Source: Bradyrhizobium sp. CER78 (GTDB lineage: Bacteria > Pseudomonadota > Alphaproteobacteria > Rhizobiales > Xanthobacteraceae). From it: a DNA stretch of 64,000 nucleotides. Both the position numbers and the translations under genes were made by a program. The notes beneath the pieces are model-generated. The model was given only the letters and a program-made list of their open reading frames with translations. It was not told the DNA's origin and searched no databases. The DNA is taken from the NCBI RefSeq assembly GCF_029846235.1, contig NZ_JARVWP010000003.1:1-64000 (forward strand). The letters are read 5' to 3'. Below are positions 16,201 to 24,668 of the stretch, piece by piece (position 1 is the first letter of the stretch; each line of letters begins with the position of its first letter).

Positions 16201-18462
16201 ACGCTGAAGATCCCGGTCAAGCTCGGCGGGCTCAATCCCGGCGAGGACGCCAAGGTGGTGCTGGCTGCGGTCGATGTCGGCATCCTCAACCTCACCAACT
16301 ACAAGCCGCCGGCGCCGGACGACTACTATCTCGGCCAGCGCCGCCTGACCGCCGAAATCCGCGACCTCTACGGCCAGCTGATCGACGGCATGCAGGGCAC
16401 CCGCGGCCAGATCCGCAGCGGCGGCGACGCCGCCGGCGCCGAGCTGCAGGGCTCGCCGCCGACCCAGAAGCCGCTGGCGCTGTATTCCGGCATCGTCACG
16501 GTCAGCTCCGACGGGACCGCCGAGGTGAGCTTCGACATCCCCGAATTCGCCGGCACCGCGCGGGTGATGGCGGTGGCGTGGAGCGCCACCAAGCTCGGCC
16601 GCGCCAATGTCGACGTGACCGTGCGCGATCCCGTGGTGGTGACCACGACCTTGCCGCGCTTCCTGCTGACCGGTGACAAGGGCACCATCAGCATGGATAT
16701 CGACAATGTCGAAGGCGCCGCCGGCGACTATGCCGTGAGCGTCAAGGCGAGCGGCCCGATCAAGGCCTCGGGCAATCCGACCACGACGGTGAAGCTTGCT
16801 GCCAAGCAACGCACCTCGCTGTCGCTCGGCCTCGAGGCCGGCGGGGCAGGCCGTGCCGATTTCGATGTCGATATCACGGGACCGAACGGGCTGACGCTGG
16901 CGCGGCATTATGCGCTCGACGTCAAGCCGGCGACGCAAGTGCTGGCGCGCCGCTCGATCCGCACGCTGGCAAAGGGCGAGAGCCTGACGCTGACCGCGGA
17001 CATGTTCTCCGATCTCGTGCCGGGCACCGGCAGCGTCTCGATCTCGGCGAGCCTGTCGACCGCACTCGATGCGGCGAGCATCCTGAAGGCGCTCGACCGT
17101 TACCCCTATGGCTGCTCCGAGCAGATCACCAGCCGCGCGCTGCCGCTGCTCTATGTCAACGATCTCGCCGTCGGCGCACATCTGGCGATGGACACCGCAG
17201 TCGACCAGCGCATCCGCGATGCGATCGAGCGGCTCCTCGCGCGACAAGGCTCCAACGGCTCGTTCGGCCTGTGGTCGGCGGGCGGCGATGATGCCTGGCT
17301 CGATGCTTACGTCACGGACTTCCTGACCCGGGCCCGCGAAAAGGGCTTTGCGGTGCCGGACGTGCTGTTCAAGAGCGCGCTCGATCGGGTCAGGAACTCG
17401 GTGGTCAACGCCAACGAGCCGGAGAAGGACGGCGGCCGCGATCTGGCCTACGGCCTCTACGTGCTCGCGCGCAACGGTGCGGCGCCGATCGGCGACCTGC
17501 GCTATCTCGCCGATACCAAGCTGAACAACCTTGCGACCCCGATCTCCAAGGCGCAGCTCGCCGCGGCGCTGGCGCTGGTCGGCGATAGAGCGAGGGCGGA
17601 GCGGGTCTATGGCGCTGCGCTCGACGCGCTGAACCCCAAACCGGTGATCGAGTTCGGCCGGGTCGATTACGGCTCGGCGCTGCGCGATGCGGCAGCACTG
17701 GTTTCGCTCGCGGGCGAGGGCAATGCGCCGCGCACCACGCTGACGCAGGCGGTCTTGCGGGTCGAAGCGGCGCGGGGGTTGTCGCCCTACACCTCGACGC
17801 AGGAGAATGCGTGGATGGTGCTGGCGGCGCGCGCGCTCGCCAAGGAGACGCTGGCGCTCGACATCAACGGACAGGGCGTCAAGACCGCGGTCTATCGCAG
17901 CTACAAGGCCGAGGAGATGACGGGCCAGCCGCTCAAGATCACCAACACCGGCGATGCGCCGGTGCAGGCGGTGGTCTCGGTGTCGGGCTCTCCGGTGACG
18001 CCGGAACCCGCGGCCTCCAACGGCTTCAAGATCGAGCGCAGCTATTTCACGCTCGACGGCAAGCCGGCCGATGTCACCAAGGCGAAACAGAACGACCGCT
18101 TCGCGGTTGTCCTGAAGGTGACGGAAGCCAAACCGGAATTCGGCCACATCATGGTTGCTGATTACCTGCCGGCCGGGCTCGAGATCGACAACCCGAACCT
18201 GGTGTCGTCGGGCGATTCCGGCAGGCTCGAATGGATCGAGGATGGTGTCGAGCCGAAGAACACCGAGTTCCGCGATGATCGCTTCACCGCGGCGATCGAC
18301 CGCGGCGCCAACGACAAGTCGGTGTTCACGGTTGCCTATGTCGTGCGCGCGGTGTCGCCGGGCAAATACGTGCTGCCGCAGGCCTATGTCGAGGACATGT
18401 ACAACCCCTCGCGCTACGGCCGCAGCGGCACCGGTGCGGTTGAGGTGAAGCCGGCGAAATGA
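13255..18462 (+). CDS. Bacterial alpha-2-macroglobulin family protein
   Basis: A 1735-residue periplasmic protease trap. The start at 13255 follows CAGGAG; the N-terminus MIGLVRAAAICAALALGM ends AQA|AD, a Sec signal rather than a lipobox. MG-type beta-sandwich repeats (for example the macroglobulin bait-flanking EDYIPERIEFDL at about residue 608) lead to the thioester region YPYGCSEQITSR with Cys1287-x-x-Gln1290 intact, then an alpha/alpha-toroid thioester domain and a C-terminal receptor-like domain. It overlaps pbpC by 4 bases. This pairing is known for the YfhM-type branch and suggests guarding cells whose peptidoglycan is being repaired. Confidence 0.93.
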   Translation: MIGLVRAAAICAALALGMVSAQAADKAFKRDDLADSAIKLEAQIKSEAGAVNKSAATLRTDADAAFKRNDFRGGLTILGQIGATAPEDGANWLRLAKTVFQIRSASSSEQTFLMERASTAAYIAYQRAGNAGEEADALAVLGKALAERKLWRPSLDALRLSLDLREVADVRGQYEKMRDEHGFRLLDYTVDSDAASPRACFQFSEELAKRVDFAPYLALAGTDKPALSAEGQQLCVDGLKHGERYNINLRAGLPSTVKETLSKSAEFNIYVRDRKPFVRFTGRAYVLPRTGQRGIPVVSVNTPAVTVDVFRIGDRNLINTVIDSDFQSTLSRYQLSDLGGQRGVKVWSGELATATTLNQDVVTAFPVDQALGDLQPGVYVMTAAAKGPGTDDDGTLATQWFIVSDMGLSAFSGNDGIHVFVNSLASTEPVANAEVKLVARNNEILAIRKTDAAGHVLFEQGLARGEGGLSPALLTVTSEKADYAFLSLKTNAFDLTDRGVAGRAIPAGADAFVYAERGVYRTNETVYLTALLRDGQGNALTGTPLTMVIERPDGVEFRRAVLPDQGAGGRMLAVALNSAVPTGTWRARVFTDPKGSSVGETTFMVEDYIPERIEFDLTSKEKVIKAEVPVELQVSGHFLYGAPASGLQLEGDMLVAPAANGRPGYAGYQFGVDDEQTASNERTPIEDLPEADANGAATFPVKLDKVPASTRPQEAQIFIRMTESGGRSVERKIVLPVAPSASLIGVKPLFGDKSVAEGDKAEFDLVFVAPDGKQLPRNGLRYELLKLESRYQWYRQNSSWNYEPVKSTRRVSDGDVNLAADKPMRLTFQPQPGRYRLDVKSTDADGPVTSVQFDVGWYSDGSADTPDLLETSIDKPEYQSGDTMTVSVNARTAGKLTVYVLGDRLLTTQSVDVKEGTQQVKLQVGKDWGTGAYVMTTLRRPLDAAAGRMPGRAIGLKWFGIDKKTRTLAVELSPPALVRPGSTLKIPVKLGGLNPGEDAKVVLAAVDVGILNLTNYKPPAPDDYYLGQRRLTAEIRDLYGQLIDGMQGTRGQIRSGGDAAGAELQGSPPTQKPLALYSGIVTVSSDGTAEVSFDIPEFAGTARVMAVAWSATKLGRANVDVTVRDPVVVTTTLPRFLLTGDKGTISMDIDNVEGAAGDYAVSVKASGPIKASGNPTTTVKLAAKQRTSLSLGLEAGGAGRADFDVDITGPNGLTLARHYALDVKPATQVLARRSIRTLAKGESLTLTADMFSDLVPGTGSVSISASLSTALDAASILKALDRYPYGCSEQITSRALPLLYVNDLAVGAHLAMDTAVDQRIRDAIERLLARQGSNGSFGLWSAGGDDAWLDAYVTDFLTRAREKGFAVPDVLFKSALDRVRNSVVNANEPEKDGGRDLAYGLYVLARNGAAPIGDLRYLADTKLNNLATPISKAQLAAALALVGDRARAERVYGAALDALNPKPVIEFGRVDYGSALRDAAALVSLAGEGNAPRTTLTQAVLRVEAARGLSPYTSTQENAWMVLAARALAKETLALDINGQGVKTAVYRSYKAEEMTGQPLKITNTGDAPVQAVVSVSGSPVTPEPAASNGFKIERSYFTLDGKPADVTKAKQNDRFAVVLKVTEAKPEFGHIMVADYLPAGLEIDNPNLVSSGDSGRLEWIEDGVEPKNTEFRDDRFTAAIDRGANDKSVFTVAYVVRAVSPGKYVLPQAYVEDMYNPSRYGRSGTGAVEVKPAK

Positions 18463-20612
18463 GCGATCGTGGAATGAGCAGCGACGAAGGCCTAACGCTC
18501 TCCTCGTCATCCGGCGTCAAGTCCGGACGCGAGGGGCGCCGGCGGTGGGTGCTTCGCATGGCAGCCGCGATGGTTGCCGTGCTGGTCGCGATCACCGGCG
18601 CCTTCGCCGCTTGGGTTGTGTCGCTCGGGCCGCTGCCGCTCGACAAGGCGCAGCAGGTCTCGACAACAGTCGTTGACCGCAACGGAAAACTGTTGCGCGC
18701 CTATGCGATGGCGGATGGACGCTGGCGGCTGCCGGTCGAGGCCAAGACGGCGGTCGATCCCGACTATTTGAAGCTCCTGTTCGCCTATGAGGACAAGCGC
18801 TTCTACGAGCATCATGGCATCGATCCGCTGGCGCTGTCGCGCGCTGCATTCCAGCTGCTCACGAGCGGCCATATCGTCTCGGGCGGTTCGACCATCACGA
18901 TGCAGCTGGCGCGACTGATCGAGCCGCGGCACCAGCGTTCGGTCTACGCAAAACTGCGGCAGATGGTGCGCGCGGTCGAGCTGGAGCAGCAGCTCTCGAA
19001 GGATCAGATCCTCGATCTCTACCTCGCGCTGGCGCCGTTCGGCGGCAATCTCGAGGGCGTGCGCGCCGCCTCGATCGCCTATTTCGGCAAGGAGCCGAAG
19101 CGGCTGTCACTCGCCGAAGCCGCGCTGCTGGTAGCTTTGCCGCAATCGCCGGAGCGGCGGCGGCTCGATCGCTATCCCGAAGCCGCCCATGCCGCGCGTG
19201 ACCGTGTGCTCGATCGCATGGTCGAGGACGGAGTGGTGTCGAAGGACGATTCCGCGCAGGCCACGGCGACGGCGGTGCCTAAGCTGCGCAAGCAGATTCC
19301 GATCCTCGCGCCGCATTCGTCCGATCAGGCGATCGCGACAATGAAAGATGCTCCCGTCATCAAGCTGACGCTGGATGCGACGCTGCAACGGAACCTGGAG
19401 GCGCTGGCGCGCGACCGCGCCATCGCGCTCGGACCTGACGTCTCGGTCGCGATCGTCGTGGTCGACAATGCGACGGGCGACGTGCTCGCGCGCGTCGGCT
19501 CTGCCGATTATTTCGACGAGCGGCGGGCCGGGCAGGTCGACATGACGCGCGCAGTGCGCTCGCCGGGCTCGACATTGAAGCCGTTCATCTATGGGCTCGC
19601 CTTCGAGGATGGCTTTGTCCATCCCGACAGCCTGATCGAGGATCGGCCGATCCGCTTCGGCACCTACGCGCCTGAAAACTTCGACATGACGTTCCAGGGC
19701 ACGGTGCCGATCCGCAAGGCGCTGCAATTGTCGCTGAACGTGCCCGCGATCGCACTGCTCGACCGGGTCGGCGCGAGCCGGCTGTCGTCGCGGCTGAAGC
19801 AGGCCGGCACCAGTCTCGTGCTGCCGAAGGACGAGGCGCCGGGCCTTGCGATGGGTCTCGGCGGCGTCGGCATCACGCTGCAGGATCTCGCCCAGCTCTA
19901 TTCCGGCCTGGCGCGGCTCGGCGTCACCAGGCCGCTGCGCGAGATCATGCGGGAGAATGATAGCCGCGACACGATGCGGCTGATGGATCAGGCCGCGGCC
20001 TGGCAGGTCGGCAATGTCCTGCTCGGCACGCCACCACCCGAGAACGGCGTGCATAACCGGATCGCGTTCAAGACCGGCACCAGCTACGGCTATCGCGATG
20101 CCTGGTCGGTCGGCTTCGACGGCCGCATTACGATCGGCGTCTGGGTCGGCCGCCCGGACGGCGCGCCGGTGCCGGGTCTGGTCGGCCGCACGGCGGCGGC
20201 GCCGATCCTGTTCGACGCCTTTGCGCGCACCGGGAAAATTCCGGCGGCGTTGCCGAAGCCGCCACGGGGCGTGCTGGTTGCCTCCAACGCGAAGCTGCCG
20301 CCGCCGTTGCGCCGCTTCCGGCCACTCGGCGAACTGGTTCGGAGCGGCAACGACCAGGCTCCGCACATCCAGTTCCCGCTCAACGGCTCACGCATCGATG
20401 TCGATCAATCCGAGGGCGGCCGTAATGCTCCGCTGCCGGTCAAGGTTGCCGGCGGTGTGCTGCCGCTGACGGTCCTCGTCAATGGTGTCTCAGCCGGGGA
20501 CATCGACAGCCGCCGCCAGCGCCTGATCGACCCGCCCGGGCCAGGCTTCGCGCGGCTCACCGTGATCGACGCCACGGGTGCCACGGATACCGTTGTGATC
20601 CGCGTGCAATGA
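18459..20612 (+). CDS. pbpC: Penicillin-binding protein 1C
   Basis: Bifunctional class A-like PBP, 717 residues, anchored in the inner membrane by one helix (residues about 30-50). The glycosyltransferase 51 domain shows EDKRFYEHHGID (catalytic Glu), GGSTITMQLARL and a FGGNLEGVRAASIAYFGK stretch. The transpeptidase domain has the active serine at about residue 371 (SPGSTLKPF), SLN (about residue 428) and KTGTS (538-542). The C-terminus is a BiPBP_C domain (about 630-717). The ATG overlaps the alpha-2-macroglobulin stop (18459-18462), so both are cotranslated. Role: polymerising and possibly cross-linking peptidoglycan during repair. Confidence 0.95.
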   Translation: MSDRGMSSDEGLTLSSSSGVKSGREGRRRWVLRMAAAMVAVLVAITGAFAAWVVSLGPLPLDKAQQVSTTVVDRNGKLLRAYAMADGRWRLPVEAKTAVDPDYLKLLFAYEDKRFYEHHGIDPLALSRAAFQLLTSGHIVSGGSTITMQLARLIEPRHQRSVYAKLRQMVRAVELEQQLSKDQILDLYLALAPFGGNLEGVRAASIAYFGKEPKRLSLAEAALLVALPQSPERRRLDRYPEAAHAARDRVLDRMVEDGVVSKDDSAQATATAVPKLRKQIPILAPHSSDQAIATMKDAPVIKLTLDATLQRNLEALARDRAIALGPDVSVAIVVVDNATGDVLARVGSADYFDERRAGQVDMTRAVRSPGSTLKPFIYGLAFEDGFVHPDSLIEDRPIRFGTYAPENFDMTFQGTVPIRKALQLSLNVPAIALLDRVGASRLSSRLKQAGTSLVLPKDEAPGLAMGLGGVGITLQDLAQLYSGLARLGVTRPLREIMRENDSRDTMRLMDQAAAWQVGNVLLGTPPPENGVHNRIAFKTGTSYGYRDAWSVGFDGRITIGVWVGRPDGAPVPGLVGRTAAAPILFDAFARTGKIPAALPKPPRGVLVASNAKLPPPLRRFRPLGELVRSGNDQAPHIQFPLNGSRIDVDQSEGGRNAPLPVKVAGGVLPLTVLVNGVSAGDIDSRRQRLIDPPGPGFARLTVIDATGATDTVVIRVQ

Positions 20613-20619
20613 TCGCGCA

Positions 20620-20661
20620 GGAAAGCGGAGCGGCACGGTTGGAAAGCGGAACAGCACGGTT
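20620..20661 (+). repeat. Tandem 21-bp direct repeat
   Basis: Two adjacent 21-base copies (20620-20640 and 20641-20661), beginning GGAAAGCGGA and ending GCACGGTT, differ at two positions. They lie directly after the pbpC stop. A slippage-type duplication or a regulatory element; no function is evident. Confidence 0.7.
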
Positions 20662-20775
20662 GTTTGCGCTGCGGTTTCATCGTATGCGAAACCCATGGTG
20701 GACGGCCTCCAACCCCGGCGCTTCGGAGCAGGGCAACAGTTTGTAAAACCTGCGCATTCGAGCCGCAGGCTGTTC

Positions 20776-22440
20776 ATGGCGTTCGAGTTCGCAACGGCCA
20801 GCCAATGGCGTTCGATCCTGTTCCTGACGCTGACCTGCCTGGTGCTGTTCCTGCCCGGCTTCTTCACCATCCCGCCGGTCGACCGCGACGAGGTCCGCTT
20901 TGCCCAGGCGACCAAGCAGATGGTCGAGAGCGGCGATTTCGTCGATATCCGCTTCCAGGACGACGTCCGCTACAAGAAGCCGGTCGGCATCTACTGGATG
21001 CAGGCGGCGGCGCTGAAGACCATCTCCACGCTCGGGGTGCCGCGCGCCCAGGTCCGCATCTGGGTCTACCGCCTGCCGTCCCTGATCGGCGCCATCGGCG
21101 CCGTTTTGCTGACCTATTGGACGGCGCTCGCGTTCGTGACACGACGGGGGGCCGTGCTGGCCGCCTTGATGATGGCAAGCTGCGTGCTGCTTGGGGTCGA
21201 GGCGCGGCTCGCCAAGACCGACGCCATGCTGCTGCTGACGGTCACCGCGGCGATGGGCGCGATGGCGCGCGTGTATCTATCCTGGCAACGCGGTGAGGAT
21301 CCGGCGCATCCATCATGGGGACCGCCCGCGATCTTCTGGACGGCGCTGGCGGTCGGGATCCTGCTCAAGGGGCCGTTGATCCTGATGTTCGTCGGCCTTG
21401 CGATGGCCGCCCTTGCGATACTCGATCGCTCGGCGGCGTGGTTCTGGCGGATGCGTCCGGTCTGGGGCCTGATGTGGACCCTGGTGCTGGTGCTGCCGTG
21501 GTTTGTCCTGATCTTCCTGCGCGCCGGAGAGACCTTCTTTGCCGACTCGGTCGGCGGCGACATGCTGAGCAAGCTCGGCGCACAGGAATCCCACGGCGCG
21601 CCGCCCGGGCTCTATCTGCTGCTGTTCTGGATCACGTTCTGGCCCGGCGCGCCGCTGGCCGGCCTCGCGGCGCCCGCGGTCTGGCGTGCGCGACGCGAAC
21701 CCGGCGCGCAGTTTCTGCTGGCCTGGCTGGTCCCGTCGTGGATCGTGTTCGAGGCGGTTCTGACCAAGCTGCCGCATTACGTGCTGCCGCTCTATCCGGC
21801 GATCGCGATCCTGACCGTGGGCGCCCTTGAGCGGCGCGTGCTGTCGCGCTCCCCCTGGCTGTTGCGCGGTGCCGCCTGGTGGTTCGCGATTCCCGCGTTC
21901 GGCGCGGTGCTGGTGATCGTCGGCGCCATCAAGGCGATCCATCAGCCGGTGTTTCCGGCCTGGCCGCTGTTTGCCGTCGCGATGGTGTTCGGCCTGATCG
22001 CGTGGTGGATGTTCGAGGACAGCCGCGCCGAGCGCTCGCTGCTCAACGCGGTGATCGCCGCGGCGCTGATGGCGGGCGCGACCTATGGCGTGGTGCTGCC
22101 CCGGCTCATCACCGTGTTTCCGAGCCAGGAGGTGGCGCGCGCCTTGCGCAACGTGACCTGCGTCGGTCCGAAGGCGGCGGCCGCCGGCTTCCACGAGCCG
22201 AGCCTCGTGTTCATGACCGACACCTCGACGCTGCTCACCGACGGATCGGGCGCCGCCGATTTCCTGGGGCAGGGCTCCTGCCGCTTCGCGCTGGTCGAAC
22301 AGCGTTCCGAGCGCGCCTTCGTGCAGCGCGCCGAGGCGATCGGCCTGCGCTACAACGCGCCGGTACGGATCGAGGGTTACAACATCTCGCAGGGCAAGGC
22401 GGTCTCGATTGCGATCTTCCGTTCCGAAGGGACGGAGTGA
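20776..22440 (+). CDS. ArnT-like glycosyltransferase (GT39/GT83, PMT_2)
   Basis: 554 residues, multi-pass GT-C membrane enzyme moving a sugar from polyprenyl phosphate to lipid A or another periplasmic acceptor. Evidence: a first loop PPVDRDEVRFAQATKQM with the catalytic D-x-D/E-type acidic site, YKKPVGIYWMQAA (the ArnT/RgtA K-P-P/V-x-x-Y-W loop), about 12 helices, and a small soluble C-terminal domain. The ATG at 20776 gives MAFEFATAS directly before the first helix. Followed immediately by a PAP2 phosphatase, a GT2 and a LABN protein, so it is probably a lipid A decorating transferase (L-Ara4N, galacturonic acid or mannose; sugar not determined). Confidence 0.88.
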   Translation: MAFEFATASQWRSILFLTLTCLVLFLPGFFTIPPVDRDEVRFAQATKQMVESGDFVDIRFQDDVRYKKPVGIYWMQAAALKTISTLGVPRAQVRIWVYRLPSLIGAIGAVLLTYWTALAFVTRRGAVLAALMMASCVLLGVEARLAKTDAMLLLTVTAAMGAMARVYLSWQRGEDPAHPSWGPPAIFWTALAVGILLKGPLILMFVGLAMAALAILDRSAAWFWRMRPVWGLMWTLVLVLPWFVLIFLRAGETFFADSVGGDMLSKLGAQESHGAPPGLYLLLFWITFWPGAPLAGLAAPAVWRARREPGAQFLLAWLVPSWIVFEAVLTKLPHYVLPLYPAIAILTVGALERRVLSRSPWLLRGAAWWFAIPAFGAVLVIVGAIKAIHQPVFPAWPLFAVAMVFGLIAWWMFEDSRAERSLLNAVIAAALMAGATYGVVLPRLITVFPSQEVARALRNVTCVGPKAAAAGFHEPSLVFMTDTSTLLTDGSGAADFLGQGSCRFALVEQRSERAFVQRAEAIGLRYNAPVRIEGYNISQGKAVSIAIFRSEGTE

Positions 22441-22441
22441 C

Positions 22442-23287
22442 ATGCCGGCGCCGCCAGCCAACCCGGAATCCGCCAACTATTTCGGACGATTGCTGACGCT
22501 GGTCTGGCTATCCTTCGCGCAGCTCGTGCAAGCACCGTCGCATTCGCGCCGGGCCGAGGCGGCGCGACGCTCCGCGCGCCATGTGCTGCTGCTCGTCGTC
22601 ATCGTCGGTGCCGTGATCATCACGCTGATGTATGCGGTCGATGTCGCCGAGATCAGCCTGATGCCGCCACGCGGCACGCCGAGCCTCTGGTGGGTGAAGA
22701 TACTCACCGATTTCGGCAAGGACGAGTACGTGCTGAGCGCGTTGGGTGCGCTGCTGATTGTTGTCGCGTTGACGGCGCCTGCGCTGCGCAGTGTGCCGCG
22801 CGCGACCGTGCTCGGCCTTGGGACGAGGCTGCAATGCCTGTTCCTGTCGGTCGCGCTGTCGGTAGCGGTCGGTGAGGTGATCAAGTGGGTGGTCGGCCGC
22901 GGCCGGCCGTTCGTCGGCGGCAAGGCCAACGCCTTCAACTTCCAGCACTTCGCGGGCACTGAGGCCTATTCGAGCTTTCCGTCGGGACATTCGATCACGG
23001 CATTCGCACTGGCGTTCGCCGTTTCGGCAGTCTGGCCGCGCGCACGGGGCGCGATGCTGGTCTATGCGCTGATCATCATGGCGACGCGGCTGGTGCTGCT
23101 GGCCCATCATCCGAGCGACGTGGTGGCCGGCGCGGCCGTCGGCGTAATCGGCGCAATGGCCGTGCGCTATTGGTTCGCCGCCCGCCGCCTTGGTTTCGCC
23201 ATTGATCGCGATGGTACGGTCGTGGCCCTGCCGGGACCGTCGGAAGAGCGCCTCAAAAGGGTTGCGGGGAGCGCCTTCGCCCCATAA
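22442..23287 (+). CDS. PAP2 family phosphatase, membrane-bound (LpxE/UppP-like)
   Basis: 281 residues with six predicted helices. The three PAP2 signature motifs are present in order: KWVVGRGRP (K-x6-R-P), PSGHS, and RLVLLAHHPSD (R-x5-H-x3-D). It removes phosphate from a lipid in the periplasmic leaflet: lipid A 1- or 4'-phosphate, or undecaprenyl pyrophosphate. The start lies one base after the ArnT-like stop (TGACATG), so they are in one operon. In rhizobia, dephosphorylation of lipid A allows a sugar such as galacturonate to be placed there by an Rgt/ArnT-type enzyme, which fits this neighbour. Confidence 0.88.
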   Translation: MPAPPANPESANYFGRLLTLVWLSFAQLVQAPSHSRRAEAARRSARHVLLLVVIVGAVIITLMYAVDVAEISLMPPRGTPSLWWVKILTDFGKDEYVLSALGALLIVVALTAPALRSVPRATVLGLGTRLQCLFLSVALSVAVGEVIKWVVGRGRPFVGGKANAFNFQHFAGTEAYSSFPSGHSITAFALAFAVSAVWPRARGAMLVYALIIMATRLVLLAHHPSDVVAGAAVGVIGAMAVRYWFAARRLGFAIDRDGTVVALPGPSEERLKRVAGSAFAP

Positions 23288-23356
23288 AAGCGGTCGCCCG
23301 GCGGCCGGATCGGGCGGGTTCCAGCCGCGAACCCCACATCAACCACGAGTGTCGAA

Positions 23357-24136
23357 TTGCCTGTTTCCGACCAGACGCCGGTCGCCGTTTCCATCGTCGT
23401 GCCTGTGCGCAACGAGGCGGATAATATCGCGCCGCTGATCGCCGAGATCGCGGCGGCGCTCGACGGACGCTGGGTCTACGAAATCGTTTACGTCAATGAC
23501 GGCTCGACCGACGCCACCGGCGAACGGTTGAGCGCGATCATGACGCAGCGGCCCAACCTCCGGCAACTCCGCCACGCGGTCTCCTCGGGGCAGTCGGCGG
23601 CCGTGCGCAGTGGCGTTCGCGCCGCGCGCGGTGCCATCGTGGCAACACTCGACGGGGACGGCCAGAACGATCCGGCCTTCCTGCCCAACCTGATCGCGGC
23701 GATCGAGAGCGGCAACGGCCGGGTCGGCCTCGCCGCAGGCCAGCGGGTCGGGCGCAAGGATACCGGTTTCAAGAAGCTGCAATCGCGCATCGCCAATGCA
23801 GTGCGCGGTATCATTCTGCGCGATGGCACCCGCGACACCGGCTGCGGCCTGAAGGCGTTTCCGCGCGAAGTGTTTCTGACGATGCCCTATTTCGACGGGC
23901 TGCATCGTTTCCTTCCGGCGCTGGTCCGCCGTGAGGGCTTCGCAATTGCCTATGTCGACGTCGTCGACCGCCCGCGCCATTCCGGCGTGTCGAATTATGG
24001 ATTTTTCGACCGGCTCTGGATCGGGATCATGGATCTGGCCGGCGTGTGGTGGCTGATCCGCCGCAAGAAACCGACGCCGCTCGTCACGGAGGTGACGGAC
24101 GTCACTGAAGTGACGGGTGTCACCGAGGTGAAGTGA
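23357..24136 (+). CDS. Glycosyltransferase family 2, polyprenyl-phosphate sugar synthase-like
   Basis: About 259 residues from a TTG start at 23357 (no ATG fits). The GT2 fold is clear: SIVVPVRNEADNI, EIVYVNDGSTDAT, LRHAVSSGQSAAVRSGV, and the D-x-D site LDGDGQND. It resembles the DPM1/ArnC/RgtE group that puts a sugar on dolichyl- or undecaprenyl-phosphate at the cytoplasmic face, although only the short WIGIMDLAGVWWLIRRKK segment is hydrophobic. The C-terminus ends in a Thr-Glu-Val/Thr-Asp-Val tail of repeated triplets. It overlaps the next gene by one base. Confidence 0.86.
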   Translation: MPVSDQTPVAVSIVVPVRNEADNIAPLIAEIAAALDGRWVYEIVYVNDGSTDATGERLSAIMTQRPNLRQLRHAVSSGQSAAVRSGVRAARGAIVATLDGDGQNDPAFLPNLIAAIESGNGRVGLAAGQRVGRKDTGFKKLQSRIANAVRGIILRDGTRDTGCGLKAFPREVFLTMPYFDGLHRFLPALVRREGFAIAYVDVVDRPRHSGVSNYGFFDRLWIGIMDLAGVWWLIRRKKPTPLVTEVTDVTEVTGVTEVK

Positions 24137-24474
24137 TGCTGATTCAGTACGGCCAGGCGCTGAGCGCCTATCTCTACGACGTGTTCATCGCCAAGTTCGA
24201 TTTTTGGCTGGCGTTCGGCCTCATCGCGCAATTGTTCTTCACTGCGCGCTTTCTCGTGCAGTGGATTTCCAGCGAGCGCGCCGGCCAGAGCGTGGTGCCG
24301 ATGGCGTTCTGGTTCTTCTCGATGGGCGGCGGTCTGATGACGCTGGTCTACGGGCTCGCCAAACGTGAACCCGTCATCATCATCGGGCAGGGCCTCGCCA
24401 CCCTGATCTATATCCGCAACATCATGCTGATCGTGAAGAACCGCGGACGCGCGTCAAAGACGCTGGACAACTGA
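24136..24474 (+). CDS. Lipid A biosynthesis N-terminal (LABN) domain membrane protein
   Basis: 112 residues with three membrane helices, beginning MLIQYGQALSAYLYDVFIAKF. The hallmark FFTARFLVQWISSERAG sequence and VPMAFWFFSMGGGLMTLVYG identify the LABN family (related to the N-terminus of some LpxB-like proteins and to small flippase-like proteins). The ATG at 24136 follows GAGGTGAAGTG and overlaps the GT2 stop by one base. LABN proteins often sit next to GT2 and ArnT-like genes and may flip the lipid-linked sugar (inference). Confidence 0.85.
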   Translation: MLIQYGQALSAYLYDVFIAKFDFWLAFGLIAQLFFTARFLVQWISSERAGQSVVPMAFWFFSMGGGLMTLVYGLAKREPVIIIGQGLATLIYIRNIMLIVKNRGRASKTLDN

Positions 24475-24668
24475 CCCTCGCGGCCGTCCGCGCGGCGAGC
24501 GGTATGCCGGGCCTCCTCGCCAATCTCGACAGATTCCAGCTTCGCGCTCGGCGCGACAGCCATGCGAATCCGAACGACGGTCAAACAATCGCCCCAAGGC
24601 GCATGGCATCTACGGCTTGTCGTGGGCGTGGCATCCCGAGTCCATGCGCCGAGGGATGAGGGCCGTCG

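Noticed and set aside
16156..18510. Minus-strand open frame of 784 codons opposite the alpha-2-macroglobulin gene
   Set aside because: Antisense composition, no family features; the plus-strand protein is unambiguous.
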